A stretch of 64,000 bases of DNA from Streptomyces sp. CBMA152 (GTDB taxonomy: Bacteria > Actinomycetota > Actinomycetes > Streptomycetales > Streptomycetaceae), in NCBI RefSeq assembly GCF_014596475.1, contig NZ_MECJ01000015.1, positions 248,001 through 312,000 on the forward strand, read 5' to 3'. A model generated the notes under the pieces. That model saw only the letters and a program-made list of their open reading frames with translations. It had not been told where the DNA came from and made no database searches. Positions within the stretch are counted from its first letter, which is position 1. Each line of letters starts with the position of its first letter. This document shows positions 44,567-53,261 of the stretch, piece by piece. The translations under genes were made by a program, and so were the position numbers.

Positions 44567-44616
44567 CGCGCAGTTCCCCGCGCCCCTAGGCATTTAGGGG
44601 CGCGGGGAACTGCGCG
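44567..44616. terminator. 22-bp perfect inverted repeat between uvrA and the sugar kinase gene
   Basis: Left arm 44567-44588 (begins CGCGCAGTTCCCCGC) and right arm 44595-44616 are perfect complements with a 6-nt loop GGCATT. Both flanking genes converge on it, so it is probably a two-way terminator. The arm sequence recurs at 49166-49186 and is, from memory, a dispersed Streptomyces repeat. Confidence 0.88.
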
Positions 44617-44661
44617 AGCAACCCGGCACCATCCGCAGCCGAACAACAGCCCCCGGAGGGT

Positions 44662-45564
44662 TCAGGGAAGGGGCGGGGTGGGGGAAAGCTCCGCCGCGTG
44701 TGGCGGTTGCGCGCCCGCCTTCGTGCAGGTCAGGGCCGCCGCCCTGGCCGCGTACCGGAGGGCGTCGGACCACTCCGCTGCGGACAGTGGGCCCCGCCCC
44801 GCCACCACACGCAGCAGCGCCGCGTTCACCGTGTCGCCCGCCCCGATCGTGTCGACCACCTCGACCGGTTCGCCGGGGACGGAGATCTCCTCCCCGGAGC
44901 GGGTCCACGCCGTCAGCCCCGCCGCGCCCCGGGTCAGCACCACCGCCTCCGGCCCCGCCGCCAGCCAGCCCTCCACGTCGCCGCCCAGCCACGCCGCGTC
45001 CTCCTCGGACAGCTTCAGGAGGGAGACGTACGGCAGCCAGGAGCGGAAGCGGGCCCGGTAGGCGGCCGGGTCGGGGATCAGGCCGGCGCGGATGTTCGGG
45101 TCGAGCAGGGTGAAGACGCCCCGCCCCGATTCCCGCCGCAGCAGCGCCTCGTACGCGCTCGCCCCCGGCTCAAGGATCAGCGAGCAGGTGCCGAACGCCA
45201 ACGCCTTTACGACGGAGGGGAGTTCGGGTGGCAGCTCGAAGAGGCGGTCGGCGGTGTCGGAGACGTAGAAGCCGTACCCCGCCGCCCCGTCCGGGCCTAT
45301 CGTCGCGACCGCGAGTGTCGTCGGCTCCGGGCCGCGCTGTACGAGGGAGGTGTCGACCCCGGCGGCGTGCAGGCCGTCGACGAGCGCTTCGCCGAAGCCG
45401 TCCGTCGAGACCCGGGAGCAGAACGCGGTCCGGGCGCCGAGTCTGCCCAGGGCCACCGCCGTGTTGTACGGGCCGCCGCCGAGCCGGGGCGACAACGGGC
45501 TCAGCCGGTCGCCGGGGCTCGTGGCGACCAGGTCGATCAGGGCTTCTCCGGCGACGACGATCAC
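44662..45564 (-). CDS. PfkB-family carbohydrate kinase (fructokinase-like)
   Basis: 300-aa ribokinase/PfkB enzyme. IVVAGEALIDLVATSPG opens the protein, LGGGPYNTAVALGRLG is the substrate motif, and DTIGAGDTVNAALLR holds the catalytic Asp and anion hole. Sequence style (GEALIDLV, GGGPYNTA) is like bacterial fructokinases, but the sugar is not certain. I start at GTG 45564 because TACGTT ends 6 nt before it, implying a leaderless mRNA; GTG 45579 would add five residues. It converges on uvrA. Confidence 0.85.
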   Translation of the reverse strand: MIVVAGEALIDLVATSPGDRLSPLSPRLGGGPYNTAVALGRLGARTAFCSRVSTDGFGEALVDGLHAAGVDTSLVQRGPEPTTLAVATIGPDGAAGYGFYVSDTADRLFELPPELPSVVKALAFGTCSLILEPGASAYEALLRRESGRGVFTLLDPNIRAGLIPDPAAYRARFRSWLPYVSLLKLSEEDAAWLGGDVEGWLAAGPEAVVLTRGAAGLTAWTRSGEEISVPGEPVEVVDTIGAGDTVNAALLRVVAGRGPLSAAEWSDALRYAARAAALTCTKAGAQPPHAAELSPTPPLP

Positions 45565-45585
45565 GCGGCGAACGTACACCCATCC

Positions 45586-45741
45586 GGAGGGGACGCGTCA
45601 GCCCTCCGGCCCGCCCGACCACCTCCGGCCCGCCAGCCCCCATCCCGCTCGGCCCCACCCGGCCCTGCCCCGGAGGGGACCCGTCAGCCCGTCCAGCCGT
45701 CCGGCCCGTCAGCCTCCATCCCGCTCGGCCCCACCCGGCCC
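45586..45741. repeat. Imperfect duplication upstream of the Rieske gene
   Basis: Two repeats of different spacing: a 19-bp block (45586-45604 and 45672-45690, one mismatch) and a 26-bp identical block (45640-45665 and 45716-45741, beginning CCATCCCGCTCGG). Together they suggest tandem duplication of an 80-bp unit with later indels. This C-rich DNA fills most of the 335-bp divergent spacer 45565-45899; I see no clear promoter in it. Confidence 0.75.
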
Positions 45742-45899
45742 CCGTTCCCCACCCTCCCCCTGTCCGACCCGCCCGACCTGCGGGTATTGCTCCCGGTCCT
45801 GCCCCGTACGCGCTCCACCCCCGGCCCCCGCGCCGGGCGCACAGTCGGCGCCGGTATCGTCGGACGGGTCATCCGACCCCCTTGACCTGTGGAGAAGCC

Positions 45900-46328
45900 A
45901 TGTCCGGCCAGCCCGCCGCCCGCCGCACCGTGCTGAAAGGCGCGGCCCTCGCCGGGGCCGCCGGGCTGGGAGTGGCCGCCTGCTCCACCGACTCCAAGCT
46001 CGGCCACGCCCAGACGCCGACCCCGACCGCGCCCGTCGCGCTCGGTGCGCCCGACGAGATCCCGGTCGGCGGCGCCAAGCTCTACCGCGAGCAGCGCGTG
46101 ATGGTCGCCTGCCCAGCCAAGGGCGAGTACAAGGCGTTCAGCGCGCAGTGCACGCACGCCGGCTGCCTCCTCGACAAGATCGAGGACGGGCACGGCAACT
46201 GCCCCTGCCACGGCAGCCGCTTCAATGTGATGACCGGCGAGCCCGTGCACGGCCCGGCGACCGTGCCGCTGCCGTCCGTCCCCGTGAAGGTGAAGAACGG
46301 CCGACTGGTCGCGGGCCCCGACGCCTGA
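45900..46328 (+). CDS. Tat-exported Rieske 2Fe-2S lipoprotein
   Basis: 142-aa protein. The signal AARRTVLKGAALAGAAGLGVAAC has twin arginines, a hydrophobic core and a lipobox Cys (about residue 28), so it is exported folded and lipid-anchored. The Rieske domain carries the cluster ligands in CTHAGC (Cys/His) and CPCHGSRFN (Cys/His), with TGEPVHGPATVPLPSVPV after it. It transfers electrons outside the cytoplasm; its partner is unknown, and it is too short to be the cytochrome bc1 subunit. GGAGAAG precedes the ATG. It converges with the HTH gene. Confidence 0.92.
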   Translation: MSGQPAARRTVLKGAALAGAAGLGVAACSTDSKLGHAQTPTPTAPVALGAPDEIPVGGAKLYREQRVMVACPAKGEYKAFSAQCTHAGCLLDKIEDGHGNCPCHGSRFNVMTGEPVHGPATVPLPSVPVKVKNGRLVAGPDA

Positions 46329-46349
46329 CCGCTGCCGCTCAAGGCCGCC

Positions 46350-47276
46350 TCACGCCCACCCCCAGTCGATCCCCAGGATCCCCGGCCGCACCCCCTGTTC
46401 CACCAGGTGCACCGTGCGGTGCTGGCCGCTGAGCGTGAGGTCGCCCCGGCCGGAGCGGGTCGAACCCGCCGAGGTCTGGGCGAAGCGGCGGCAGCGTACC
46501 GGCAGCGCGTGCTCGTCGAAGCGGACCTGGAGCACGTACTGCCCGCCCGCGAAGCTGAAGCCGCGTACGTACTCGCTGCTCGGCCCGGCCGTGCCGTCCT
46601 CGAAGCCGTAGCCGAAGAGGTACGTCTCGCCGGCCCGCAGCCGGGCGTCGAAGAGCAGCTCGGCGATGAGGACACCGGTCGCGGCGTCCCAACGCACCCG
46701 TCCGGTACGGCAGTTCTCGGCCGCGTGCACCTCGACCCGGGACGGGTCGCAGCCGGGGTCGCCGTGGTGGATGGCGAGATAGCGGTCGACGCCGTCGCGA
46801 TGGGCGCGGACCACCTGCTGGGAGTCGCGGCCGAGCAGTTCCCGCCCCGCCCCGATGCGTACGCGCTCATGGTGGCCGACGGTGTGCAGTCCGCCGTCCA
46901 CGGGTGACTCCAGGTCGGTGATCAGCCGTTCCACGACCCCCGACGCCTCGACGAGGGAGCGGTAGGAGCGGGCGGCGGGACGTTCCGCCTCGGCCCCGCG
47001 CTCGCCGTCGTCGAGCAGCCGAAGCAGCGAGCGTTCCGGCAGTCCCAGGACCTCCTCCAGGGCGCGTACCGCCCGCAGCGACTCGGCGCGCTGCGGCCGT
47101 CGGGCGCCCTGCTGCCAGTAACTCAGGCTGGTCACACCGACCTTGACGCCACGCCCGGCCAGATGGTGCTGGACTCGCTGGAGTGGGAGTCCGCGTACGG
47201 AGAGGGCGGCGCGCAGCGCCAGGTGGAACGGGCCGGTGTGCAGCACCTGTGCCAGATCGGCATCGGTGTGGAGCAT
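46350..47276 (-). CDS. XRE-like helix-turn-helix regulator with large C-terminal domain
   Basis: 308 aa. The first 95 residues form a lambda-repressor-like HTH domain (FHLALRAALSVRGLPLQRVQHHLAGRGVKVGVTSLSYWQQGARRPQRAESLRAVRALEEVLGL) with an unusual DNA-recognition turn ending SYWQQGAR. The remaining 200 residues are beta-rich (FGYGFEDGTAGPSSEYVRGFSFAGGQYVLQVRFDE) with no catalytic signature and could bind a ligand. The ATG at 47276 has GAGGAG about 9 nt upstream. The divergent secreted protease gene is a natural candidate target. A tandem GACGCCGG array lies just upstream. Confidence 0.72.
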   Translation of the reverse strand: MLHTDADLAQVLHTGPFHLALRAALSVRGLPLQRVQHHLAGRGVKVGVTSLSYWQQGARRPQRAESLRAVRALEEVLGLPERSLLRLLDDGERGAEAERPAARSYRSLVEASGVVERLITDLESPVDGGLHTVGHHERVRIGAGRELLGRDSQQVVRAHRDGVDRYLAIHHGDPGCDPSRVEVHAAENCRTGRVRWDAATGVLIAELLFDARLRAGETYLFGYGFEDGTAGPSSEYVRGFSFAGGQYVLQVRFDEHALPVRCRRFAQTSAGSTRSGRGDLTLSGQHRTVHLVEQGVRPGILGIDWGWA

Positions 47277-47641
47277 GGGGGAACTCCTCGGGACTGCTCG
47301 GAACGGACGGAATACCAGGAAGACGCCGGGACGCCGGGACGCCGGGACGTCGGGACGGTCGGAGTGAACCGGGCCCCCGGGACGGACTTCACCGCCGGGC
47401 CGCCGCTGGTGGTGCGGACCGCACAGTGAACGTTCACGGCGAGGGGTGGTCACGGGCCGCCGGAGGACCCGGGCGGCCTGGTGGGCCCGGAAGGTCCGTT
47501 CACATGTCGGCCATTCCGTTCACACCCGCGTCTCACCTCGCATTGAAGCGCGTTGACCGGCCCACGACAACGTTCGATGCTCATCGAAAGCGTCCGGACG
47601 CGCTCCTCCATCCCCACACCCCCCGCTTCGGGAGGAACGCG
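47277..47641. other. Divergent control region between the HTH regulator and the secreted protease genes
   Basis: A 365-bp gene-free stretch. It holds the 8-bp tandem array at 47322-47353, then GC-rich DNA without clear hairpins, and a GGGAGG ribosome site for the protease gene (47630-47635). AACGTTCGATGCTCATCG near 47570 is AT-richer than the surroundings, but no well-spaced promoter hexamers could be named. Confidence 0.5.
47322..47353. repeat. Four tandem 8-bp repeats GACGCCGG
   Basis: Units 47322-47329, 47330-47337, 47338-47345 and a variant GACGTCGG at 47346-47353, followed by GACGGTCGG. It sits 46 bp upstream of the HTH gene start, a place where copy number could affect promoter spacing. 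Confidence 0.8.
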
Positions 47642-48307
47642 ATGCACAACCGCAAGAGACGGCTTTCCGCCCTCGCCCTCGTGGTGACGGCCCTGCTCGC
47701 CGCCCCCACGGCGACAGCCGTCGCATCCCCGCAGGAACACCGCACCACCACAGCCGCCACCGCCACCGACACCCGTACCGCCACCGACACCCGTACCGCC
47801 ACCGACACGCCGTCCGCCACGGCCGCAACGTCGAAGCGGCTCGACATCACCATGCAGGCCCAGCAGAAGAACAACTGGTGCTGGGCCGCCAGTGGCAACA
47901 CCATCGCCACCTGGTTCGGGCGGAACTACAGCCAGAACCAGTTCTGCAACGCCGCCTTCGGCCGCCAGCAGGGGTACGACTGCCCCAACTCGCAGGCGGA
48001 CCTGGGCAATGTGCAGAACGCGCTCGACTGGGCCGGGATCAACTCCGGCTCATATGTGAGCGGTTGGCTGCGCTACTCGACCGTACAGACCGAGATCAAC
48101 GCCAACCGGCCGGTCGAGACCCGTATCCAGTGGTCCAGCGGCGGCGGTCACATGCATGTGCTGTACGGGTACGACACCGCCAACAGCTGGGTGTACTGGG
48201 GCGACCCCTGGCCCTCCAGCAACCGCTACAACTGGGCGTCGCACGACTGGTACGTCGACAACGACTCGTTCTCCTGGACCCACTCGCTCTACCGGATCGG
48301 GGCGTGA
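47642..48307 (+). CDS. Secreted papain-like cysteine protease (AvrRpt2/C39-like)
   Basis: 221-aa exported protein. The signal is about residues 1-29 (RKRRLSALALVVTALLAAPTATAVA). A Thr/Asp/Ala repeat region of about 40 residues (TATDTR units) is a likely propeptide or linker. The protease domain holds QAQQKNNWCWAASGN (catalytic Cys) and GGGHMHVLYGYD (catalytic His), with YWGDPWPSSN after it: the AvrRpt2-type papain fold pattern. Cys in NQFCNAAF and GYDCPNS may form a disulfide. The next gene overlaps by GTGA, pointing to a functional pair. Confidence 0.85.
   Translation: MHNRKRRLSALALVVTALLAAPTATAVASPQEHRTTTAATATDTRTATDTRTATDTPSATAATSKRLDITMQAQQKNNWCWAASGNTIATWFGRNYSQNQFCNAAFGRQQGYDCPNSQADLGNVQNALDWAGINSGSYVSGWLRYSTVQTEINANRPVETRIQWSSGGGHMHVLYGYDTANSWVYWGDPWPSSNRYNWASHDWYVDNDSFSWTHSLYRIGA
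47762..47815 (+). repeat. 18-bp tandem repeats in the protease gene
   Basis: Units 47762-47779 and 47780-47797 are identical (begin GCCACCGACACCCG); 47798-47815 is a diverged third. They encode the ATDTRT hexapeptide repeats between signal and protease domain. Confidence 0.85.
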
Positions 48308-49119
48308 CGACGATGAGCATCCGACGTCTGTCCTCCTGCGCCGCCGTGGCGGCGCTGCTCACCGGCCTCGCCGCCTCGTACGCGTCGGCCGCCGAGACCC
48401 CCTCGGCGTCCGCCGACTCCAAGGCCGCCGCCCACCAGGCGGCCACCTCTCCCGCGACGCTCTCCACGCTCTCCCGCTTCTTCGCCCGGGACGGCAAGGT
48501 GGCCCTCGCGGCCGTCGCCCCGCGCATCCAGGGCGACGCGGTGCCCGTCTACACGCTCTCCCCGGAGTTCGTCGCCGGGAAGGCGGGCGCGCCGGTCGCG
48601 AAGCTGGAGTACCTGGCCTCCACGGCCGTCTCCTCCGACGGCCAGAAGGCCTCCCTGTGGACCGTGCCGCAGGGCACCACCTGGAAGGTGGTGAACATCG
48701 CCACCGGTGACGACGAGTCCCGCTATGCCGCGGCGGGCGCGAAGCGGCTGCCGGGCGGCACGGTGTTCCAGGAGCCGCAGATCAACGCGTGGTACGTCCA
48801 GAAGGGGGCGAGTGTGCTGCCGCTGGACGAGGACGCGGTGAAGGCCGTGGGTGCCCGGGGCACCACCCTGGCCGCGTATCAGAAGCGCGTTCAGCTCGCC
48901 TACGGGGACAAGCTGCCCGGCTCCGCGTACGCGAAGTCCGGCAAGGCCGGGGGGTATGGGCAGACGCCCTCTGAGGCGCGGGGCCAGGCCGCCGCGTCCG
49001 CCACCGGCGGGCATGGCGCGGTGACGGCCACCTCCGTGACGGCCGGTGCGGGTGCGCTCGGCGCGCTCGGGCTGGGCGCGGTGGCTCTGCGCCGCAGGCG
49101 TGGGGTGAACCGGGCGTAA
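48304..49119 (+). CDS. Secreted, C-terminally membrane-anchored protein coupled to the protease
   Basis: 271 aa. Signal peptide about residues 4-30 (SIRRLSSCAAVAALLTGLAASYASA). A central domain (about 50-215) of unknown fold follows: LSRFFARDGKVALAAVAPRIQGDAVPVYTLSPEFVAGKAGAPVAKLEYLASTAVSSDGQKASLWTV. A low-complexity linker leads to a C-terminal hydrophobic stretch and Arg cluster (GALGALGLGAVALRRRR), like a surface anchor without an LPXTG motif. The GTG start overlaps the protease stop (GTGA). It could be the protease's inhibitor, chaperone or substrate; none of these is shown. An ATG at 48313 is an alternative start. Confidence 0.72.
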   Translation: MTTMSIRRLSSCAAVAALLTGLAASYASAAETPSASADSKAAAHQAATSPATLSTLSRFFARDGKVALAAVAPRIQGDAVPVYTLSPEFVAGKAGAPVAKLEYLASTAVSSDGQKASLWTVPQGTTWKVVNIATGDDESRYAAAGAKRLPGGTVFQEPQINAWYVQKGASVLPLDEDAVKAVGARGTTLAAYQKRVQLAYGDKLPGSAYAKSGKAGGYGQTPSEARGQAAASATGGHGAVTATSVTAGAGALGALGLGAVALRRRRGVNRA

Positions 49120-49165
49120 GCCCTCCTCGGACTGCGTGATCGGCTGCGGATCGTGCGTGGCTGGT

Positions 49166-49217
49166 CGCGCAGTTCCCCGCGCCCCTTAAAAGCGGCACCT
49201 TCCCGCGCCCCTTAAAA
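49166..49217. repeat. Copy of the uvrA-terminator arm plus short tandem repeat before uvrC
   Basis: 49166-49186 repeats 21 bp of the left arm at 44567. CCCGCGCCCCTTAAAA occurs at 49176-49191 and again at 49202-49217, a 26-bp period. The T/A-rich ends are immediately followed by the uvrC promoter. Confidence 0.8.
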
Positions 49218-49222
49218 CCGCG

Positions 49223-49245
49223 TTGTCACTGCCCGCCAGTAGGGT
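49223..49245 (+). promoter_or_regulatory. DNA-damage (PafBC-type) promoter of the uvrC-rapZ-yvcK-whiA operon
   Basis: TTGTCACTG (49223-49231), 8 bp, TAGGGT (49240-49245), then 7 nt to the ATG. One mismatch to TTGTCRGTG-N8-TAnnnT, in the GTG part. Leaderless geometry as for ogt and uvrB. Confidence 0.72.
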
Positions 49246-49252
49246 GGTGGGC

Positions 49253-51304
49253 ATGGCAGACCCCTCCAGCTACCGCCCCAAGCCGGGACAGATCCCCGAC
49301 TCGCCGGGGGTCTACAAATTCCGGGACGAGCACCGCCGGGTGATCTACGTCGGCAAGGCCAAGTCCCTGCGCCAGCGGCTGGCGAACTACTTCCAGCCGC
49401 TCACCAGCCTGCACCCGCGCACGGCCACGATGGTGACCACGGCCGCCTCCGTGGAGTGGACGGTCGTCTCCACCGAGGTCGAGGCGCTTCAGCTCGAATA
49501 CTCGTGGATCAAGGAGTTCGACCCCCGGTTCAACGTCAAGTACCGCGACGACAAGAGCTATCCGTACCTCGCGGTCACCCTCAACGAGGAGTACCCGAGG
49601 GTCCAGGTCATGCGCGGCGCCAAGAAGAAGGGCGTGCGCTACTTCGGGCCGTACGGACACGCGTGGGCGATCCGCGAGACCGTCGACCTGATGCTCCGCG
49701 TCTTTCCCGTACGGACCTGCTCCGCCGGGGTGTTCAAGCGTTCCGCCCAGATAGGCCGCCCCTGTCTGCTCGGCTACATCGGCAAGTGCGCCGCCCCGTG
49801 CGTCGGCCGGGTCACCCCCGAGGAACACCGCGAACTCGCCGAGGACTTCTGCGACTTCATGGCCGGGCGCACCGGCACGTACATCCGCCGCCTGGAGAAG
49901 GAGATGGCGGCGGCGGCCGAGGAGATGGAGTACGAGCGGGCCGCGCGGCTGCGCGACGACATCGGGGCGCTGCGCCGCGCCCTGGAGAAGAACGCGGTGG
50001 TGTTCACCGACGCCACCGACGCGGACCTGATCGCGGTCGCCGAGGACGAGCTGGAGGCGGCCGTGCAGATCTTCCATGTGCGCGGCGGACGTGTACGGGG
50101 CCAGCGCGGCTGGGTCACCGACAAGGTCGAGGCCGTCGACACGGCGGGCCTGGTCGAGCACGCGCTCCAGCAGCTGTACGGGGAGGAGACCGGCGACTCC
50201 GTACCGAAGGAGGTGCTTGTCCCGGCGCTGCCCGAGGACCCCGAGTCGGTCGGCGCCTGGCTGGCCGAGCGGCGCGGGTCGCAGGTCTCGCTGCGCGTTC
50301 CGCAGCGCGGCGACAAGAAGGACCTGATGGCGACGGTCGCGCGCAACGCCCAGCAGGCGCTCGCCCTGCACAAGACCAAGCGCGCCTCCGACCTGACCAC
50401 CCGCTCGCGCGCCCTGGAGGAGATCGCCGGGGCCCTGGAGCTGGACAGCGCGCCACTGCGGATCGAGTGCTTCGACATCTCGCACCTCCAGGGCGAGGAC
50501 GTGGTGGCGTCCATGGTCGTCTTCGAGGACGGCCTGGCCAGGAAGAGCGAGTACCGGCGCTTCCAGATCAAGGGCTTCGAGGGCCAGGACGACGTCCGGT
50601 CCATGCACGAGGTGATCACCCGCCGCTTCAAGCGGTATCTGGCCGAGAGCGCCCGGCTGGGGGAGTGGGCGGACGGTGAGGGCGACACCGAGGGCGCCCC
50701 GGGCGGACCGGCCCCTTCCGGTGAGGTTCCGGCCCCTGGTGAGGCTCCCGTGGAGACGGGGCCCCGGACCGAGGACGGGCGGCCGAAACGGTTCGCGTAT
50801 CCGCCGCAGCTCGTCGTGGTCGACGGTGGACAGCCGCAGGTCGCGGCCGCCAAGCGGGCCCTGGACGAGCTGGGCATGGACGATGTGGCCGTGTGCGGTC
50901 TGGCCAAGCGTCTGGAGGAGGTCTGGCTGCCCGGTGACGACGACCCGGTCGTGCTGCCCCGCTCCAGCGAGGGGCTGTATCTGCTCCAGCGCGTGCGTGA
51001 CGAGGCTCACCGGTTCGCCATCACCTATCAGCGGGCCAAGCGGACGAAGCGGTTCAAGGCCAGCCCGCTGGACGCGGTGCCGGGCCTGGGCGAGTCCCGG
51101 AAACAGGCGCTGGTCAAGCATTTCGGCTCGGTGAAGAAGCTCCGGTCGGCGACAATCGAGCAGATCTGTGAAGTTCCCGGGATAGGCCGCAAGACGGCCG
51201 AGACCGTGGCCGCGGCCCTGGCGCAGGTAGCCCCGGCCGCACCCGCCGTGAACACGGCGACAGGAGAGATCATTGAAGAGGACGACGGGGGATCCGCGAA
51301 ATGA
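49253..51304 (+). CDS. uvrC: Excinuclease ABC subunit C
   Basis: 683-aa dual-incision nuclease of nucleotide-excision repair. The GIY-YIG domain (about 16-95; [24 protein letters not shown]) makes the 3' cut. The UVR motif (about 200-240; [23 protein letters not shown]) binds UvrB. The RNase H-like domain (about 390-570; [25 protein letters not shown] and [17 protein letters not shown]) makes the 5' cut, and tandem HhH motifs (about 600-665; [41 protein letters not shown]) bind DNA. A Pro/Glu/Gly-rich insert (about 475-515) interrupts the RNase H domain. The stop overlaps rapZ (ATGA). Confidence 0.98.
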   Translation: MADPSSYRPKPGQIPDSPGVYKFRDEHRRVIYVGKAKSLRQRLANYFQPLTSLHPRTATMVTTAASVEWTVVSTEVEALQLEYSWIKEFDPRFNVKYRDDKSYPYLAVTLNEEYPRVQVMRGAKKKGVRYFGPYGHAWAIRETVDLMLRVFPVRTCSAGVFKRSAQIGRPCLLGYIGKCAAPCVGRVTPEEHRELAEDFCDFMAGRTGTYIRRLEKEMAAAAEEMEYERAARLRDDIGALRRALEKNAVVFTDATDADLIAVAEDELEAAVQIFHVRGGRVRGQRGWVTDKVEAVDTAGLVEHALQQLYGEETGDSVPKEVLVPALPEDPESVGAWLAERRGSQVSLRVPQRGDKKDLMATVARNAQQALALHKTKRASDLTTRSRALEEIAGALELDSAPLRIECFDISHLQGEDVVASMVVFEDGLARKSEYRRFQIKGFEGQDDVRSMHEVITRRFKRYLAESARLGEWADGEGDTEGAPGGPAPSGEVPAPGEAPVETGPRTEDGRPKRFAYPPQLVVVDGGQPQVAAAKRALDELGMDDVAVCGLAKRLEEVWLPGDDDPVVLPRSSEGLYLLQRVRDEAHRFAITYQRAKRTKRFKASPLDAVPGLGESRKQALVKHFGSVKKLRSATIEQICEVPGIGRKTAETVAAALAQVAPAAPAVNTATGEIIEEDDGGSAK

Positions 51305-52242
51305 CTGAGCACGACCGAACAGACGAAGAAGCTGGAGCAGCACACGTGAGTACGGGCACGACGAACGACGCCGCCGAACCGGCCATCCCCGAGCTGGTGA
51401 TCATCTCCGGGATGTCCGGCGCCGGGCGCAGCACCGCCGCCAAGTGCCTGGAGGACCTCGGCTGGTTCGTCGTCGACAACCTGCCGCCCGCGCTGATCCC
51501 CACCATGGTGGAGCTCGGCGCCCGGTCCCAGGGCAATGTGGCCCGTATCGCCGTCGTCGTCGACGTGCGCGGCCGCCGTTTCTTCGACAACCTCCGCGAG
51601 TCGCTGGCCGACCTGGACTCCAAGCAGGTCACCCGGCGGATCGTCTTCCTGGAGTCGTCCGACGACGCGCTGGTGCGCCGCTTCGAGTCGGTCCGCCGGC
51701 CGCACCCGCTCCAGGGCGACGGCCGGATCGTCGACGGCATCGCCGCCGAGCGCGATCTGCTGCGCGAGCTGCGCGGCGACGCCGACCTGGTGATCGACAC
51801 CTCCAGCCTCAACGTCCACGAGCTGCGCGCCAAGATGGACGCCCAGTTCGCCGGGGACGAGGAGCCGGAGCTGCGCGCCACGGTGATGTCGTTCGGCTAC
51901 AAGTACGGCCTGCCGGTCGACGCCGACCTGGTCGTGGACTGCCGCTTCCTGCCGAACCCGCACTGGGTGCCGGAGCTGCGCCCGTACACGGGTCTCAACG
52001 AGGAGGTGTCGGGCTATGTCTTCAACCAGCCGGGCGCCAAGGAGTTCCTCAACCAGTACAGCGAGCTGCTCCAGCTGATCGCGACGGGCTACCGCCGCGA
52101 GGGCAAGCGGTACGTGACGATCGCCGTGGGCTGCACCGGCGGCAAGCACCGTTCGGTCGCCATGTCGGAGAAGCTCGCCGCCCGCCTCGCCTCCGAGGGG
52201 ATCGAGACCGTCGTCGTCCACCGGGACATGGGGCGCGAGTGA
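51301..52242 (+). CDS. rapZ: RapZ-family nucleotide-binding protein
   Basis: 313-aa RapZ/YvcJ-type protein. Walker A is GMSGAGRST (about residues 37-45), a Walker-B-like DLVIDTSSL follows, and the C-terminal RNA-binding domain shows [45 protein letters not shown] and [21 protein letters not shown]. In E. coli the homologue adapts RNase E to the GlmZ small RNA; in actinobacteria the target is not established. It overlaps uvrC and yvcK by ATGA and GTGA, so the four-gene operon is translationally coupled. It sits immediately before whiA's partner yvcK, as in other Gram-positives. Confidence 0.96.
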   Translation: MTEHDRTDEEAGAAHVSTGTTNDAAEPAIPELVIISGMSGAGRSTAAKCLEDLGWFVVDNLPPALIPTMVELGARSQGNVARIAVVVDVRGRRFFDNLRESLADLDSKQVTRRIVFLESSDDALVRRFESVRRPHPLQGDGRIVDGIAAERDLLRELRGDADLVIDTSSLNVHELRAKMDAQFAGDEEPELRATVMSFGYKYGLPVDADLVVDCRFLPNPHWVPELRPYTGLNEEVSGYVFNQPGAKEFLNQYSELLQLIATGYRREGKRYVTIAVGCTGGKHRSVAMSEKLAARLASEGIETVVVHRDMGRE

Positions 52243-53261
52243 AGGTGTACCGACGGCGCACGAGCGGACCGGTGCTGCGCACCGGCCGCAAGCGTGGCGC
52301 CCAGCCCAAGGTCGTCGCGCTCGGCGGCGGCATGGGTCTTTCCGCGTCGCTCGCGGCGCTGCGCCGGATCACCGGCGACCTGACCGCCGTCGTCACCGTG
52401 GCCGACGACGGCGGTTCCAGCGGCCGGCTCCGGGAGGAGCTGGGCGTGCTGCCCCCGGGCGATCTGCGCAAGGCGCTGGCGGCGCTCTGCGGCGACGACG
52501 ACTGGGGGCAGACCTGGGCCCGGGTCATCCAGCACCGCTTCCAGTCCAAGGGCGATCTGCACGAGCACGCGGTCGGCAATCTGCTGATCGTGGCCCTCTG
52601 GGAGCAGCTGGGCGACCATGTCCAGGCGCTCGACCTGGTCGGCAAGCTGCTCGGCGCGCACGGCCGGGTGCTGCCGATGTCCGCCGTCCCGCTGGAGCTG
52701 GAGGCGCTGGTCAAGGGCCACGACCCGGCCCGGCCGACCGACGTGGACACCGTGCGTGGCCAGGCCACGGTGGCGCTCACCCCGGGCGAGGTGCAGTCCG
52801 TGCACCTCGTCCCGCACGACCCGCCCGCGGTCCCGGAGGCGGTGGAGGCCGTCCTGGACGCGGACTGGGTGGTGCTGGGTCCCGGCTCCTGGTTCTCCTC
52901 GGTGATCCCGCACCTGCTGGTCCCCGATCTGCTCGACGCGCTCACCGTGACCAAGGCCCGCAAGGTCCTCTCGCTGAACCTGGCACCCCAGCCCGGTGAA
53001 ACCGATGGCTTCTCTCCGCAGCGTCATTTGGAGGTTTTGGGACGACACGCCCCTAAACTCGCCCTGGACGTGGTGCTGGCCGACGAGGCCGCCGTGCCCG
53101 ACCGCGAGTCCCTCGCCGACGCAGCCAAGCAGCTCGGTGCCGTGGTCGAGCTGGCGGCGGTCGCCGCCCTCGACGGGTCCCCGAAGCACGACCGGGAGCT
53201 GTTGGCCGCCGCGTACGACCGTATTTTTCGGATGCATGGAAGGATCGGCCCATGGCGATGA
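52239..53261 (+). CDS. yvcK: Gluconeogenesis factor YvcK family (CofD-like)
   Basis: 340-aa protein of the CofD/YvcK fold. [21 protein letters not shown] and [31 protein letters not shown] bind a UDP-sugar in homologues, with [10 protein letters not shown] and [19 protein letters not shown] further on. YvcK/CuvA is needed for growth on gluconeogenic carbon and for envelope precursor control. GTG start overlaps the rapZ stop. The last 10 bp overlap whiA. Inside its 3' part (about 53020-53060) is an AT-rich patch with a GACAC box, a likely whiA promoter. Confidence 0.95.
   Translation: MKVYRRRTSGPVLRTGRKRGAQPKVVALGGGMGLSASLAALRRITGDLTAVVTVADDGGSSGRLREELGVLPPGDLRKALAALCGDDDWGQTWARVIQHRFQSKGDLHEHAVGNLLIVALWEQLGDHVQALDLVGKLLGAHGRVLPMSAVPLELEALVKGHDPARPTDVDTVRGQATVALTPGEVQSVHLVPHDPPAVPEAVEAVLDADWVVLGPGSWFSSVIPHLLVPDLLDALTVTKARKVLSLNLAPQPGETDGFSPQRHLEVLGRHAPKLALDVVLADEAAVPDRESLADAAKQLGAVVELAAVAALDGSPKHDRELLAAAYDRIFRMHGRIGPWR
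53044..53059 (+). promoter_or_regulatory. Candidate internal whiA promoter with GACAC box inside yvcK
   Basis: GACAC (53044-53048), the core of the WhiA recognition site, lies 5 bp before TAAACT (53054-53059), a good -10 box. The surrounding GTCATTTGGAGGTTTTGGG is markedly AT-rich for this gene. Start would be near 53066, about 190 nt upstream of whiA. It fits the internally located, developmentally induced whiA promoter known in S. coelicolor. Confidence 0.65.

Noticed and set aside
49226..51343. Long minus-strand reading frames over uvrC and other repair genes
   Set aside because: They mirror the GC-rich third-position bias of the real genes on the opposite strand and show no protein-family motifs.
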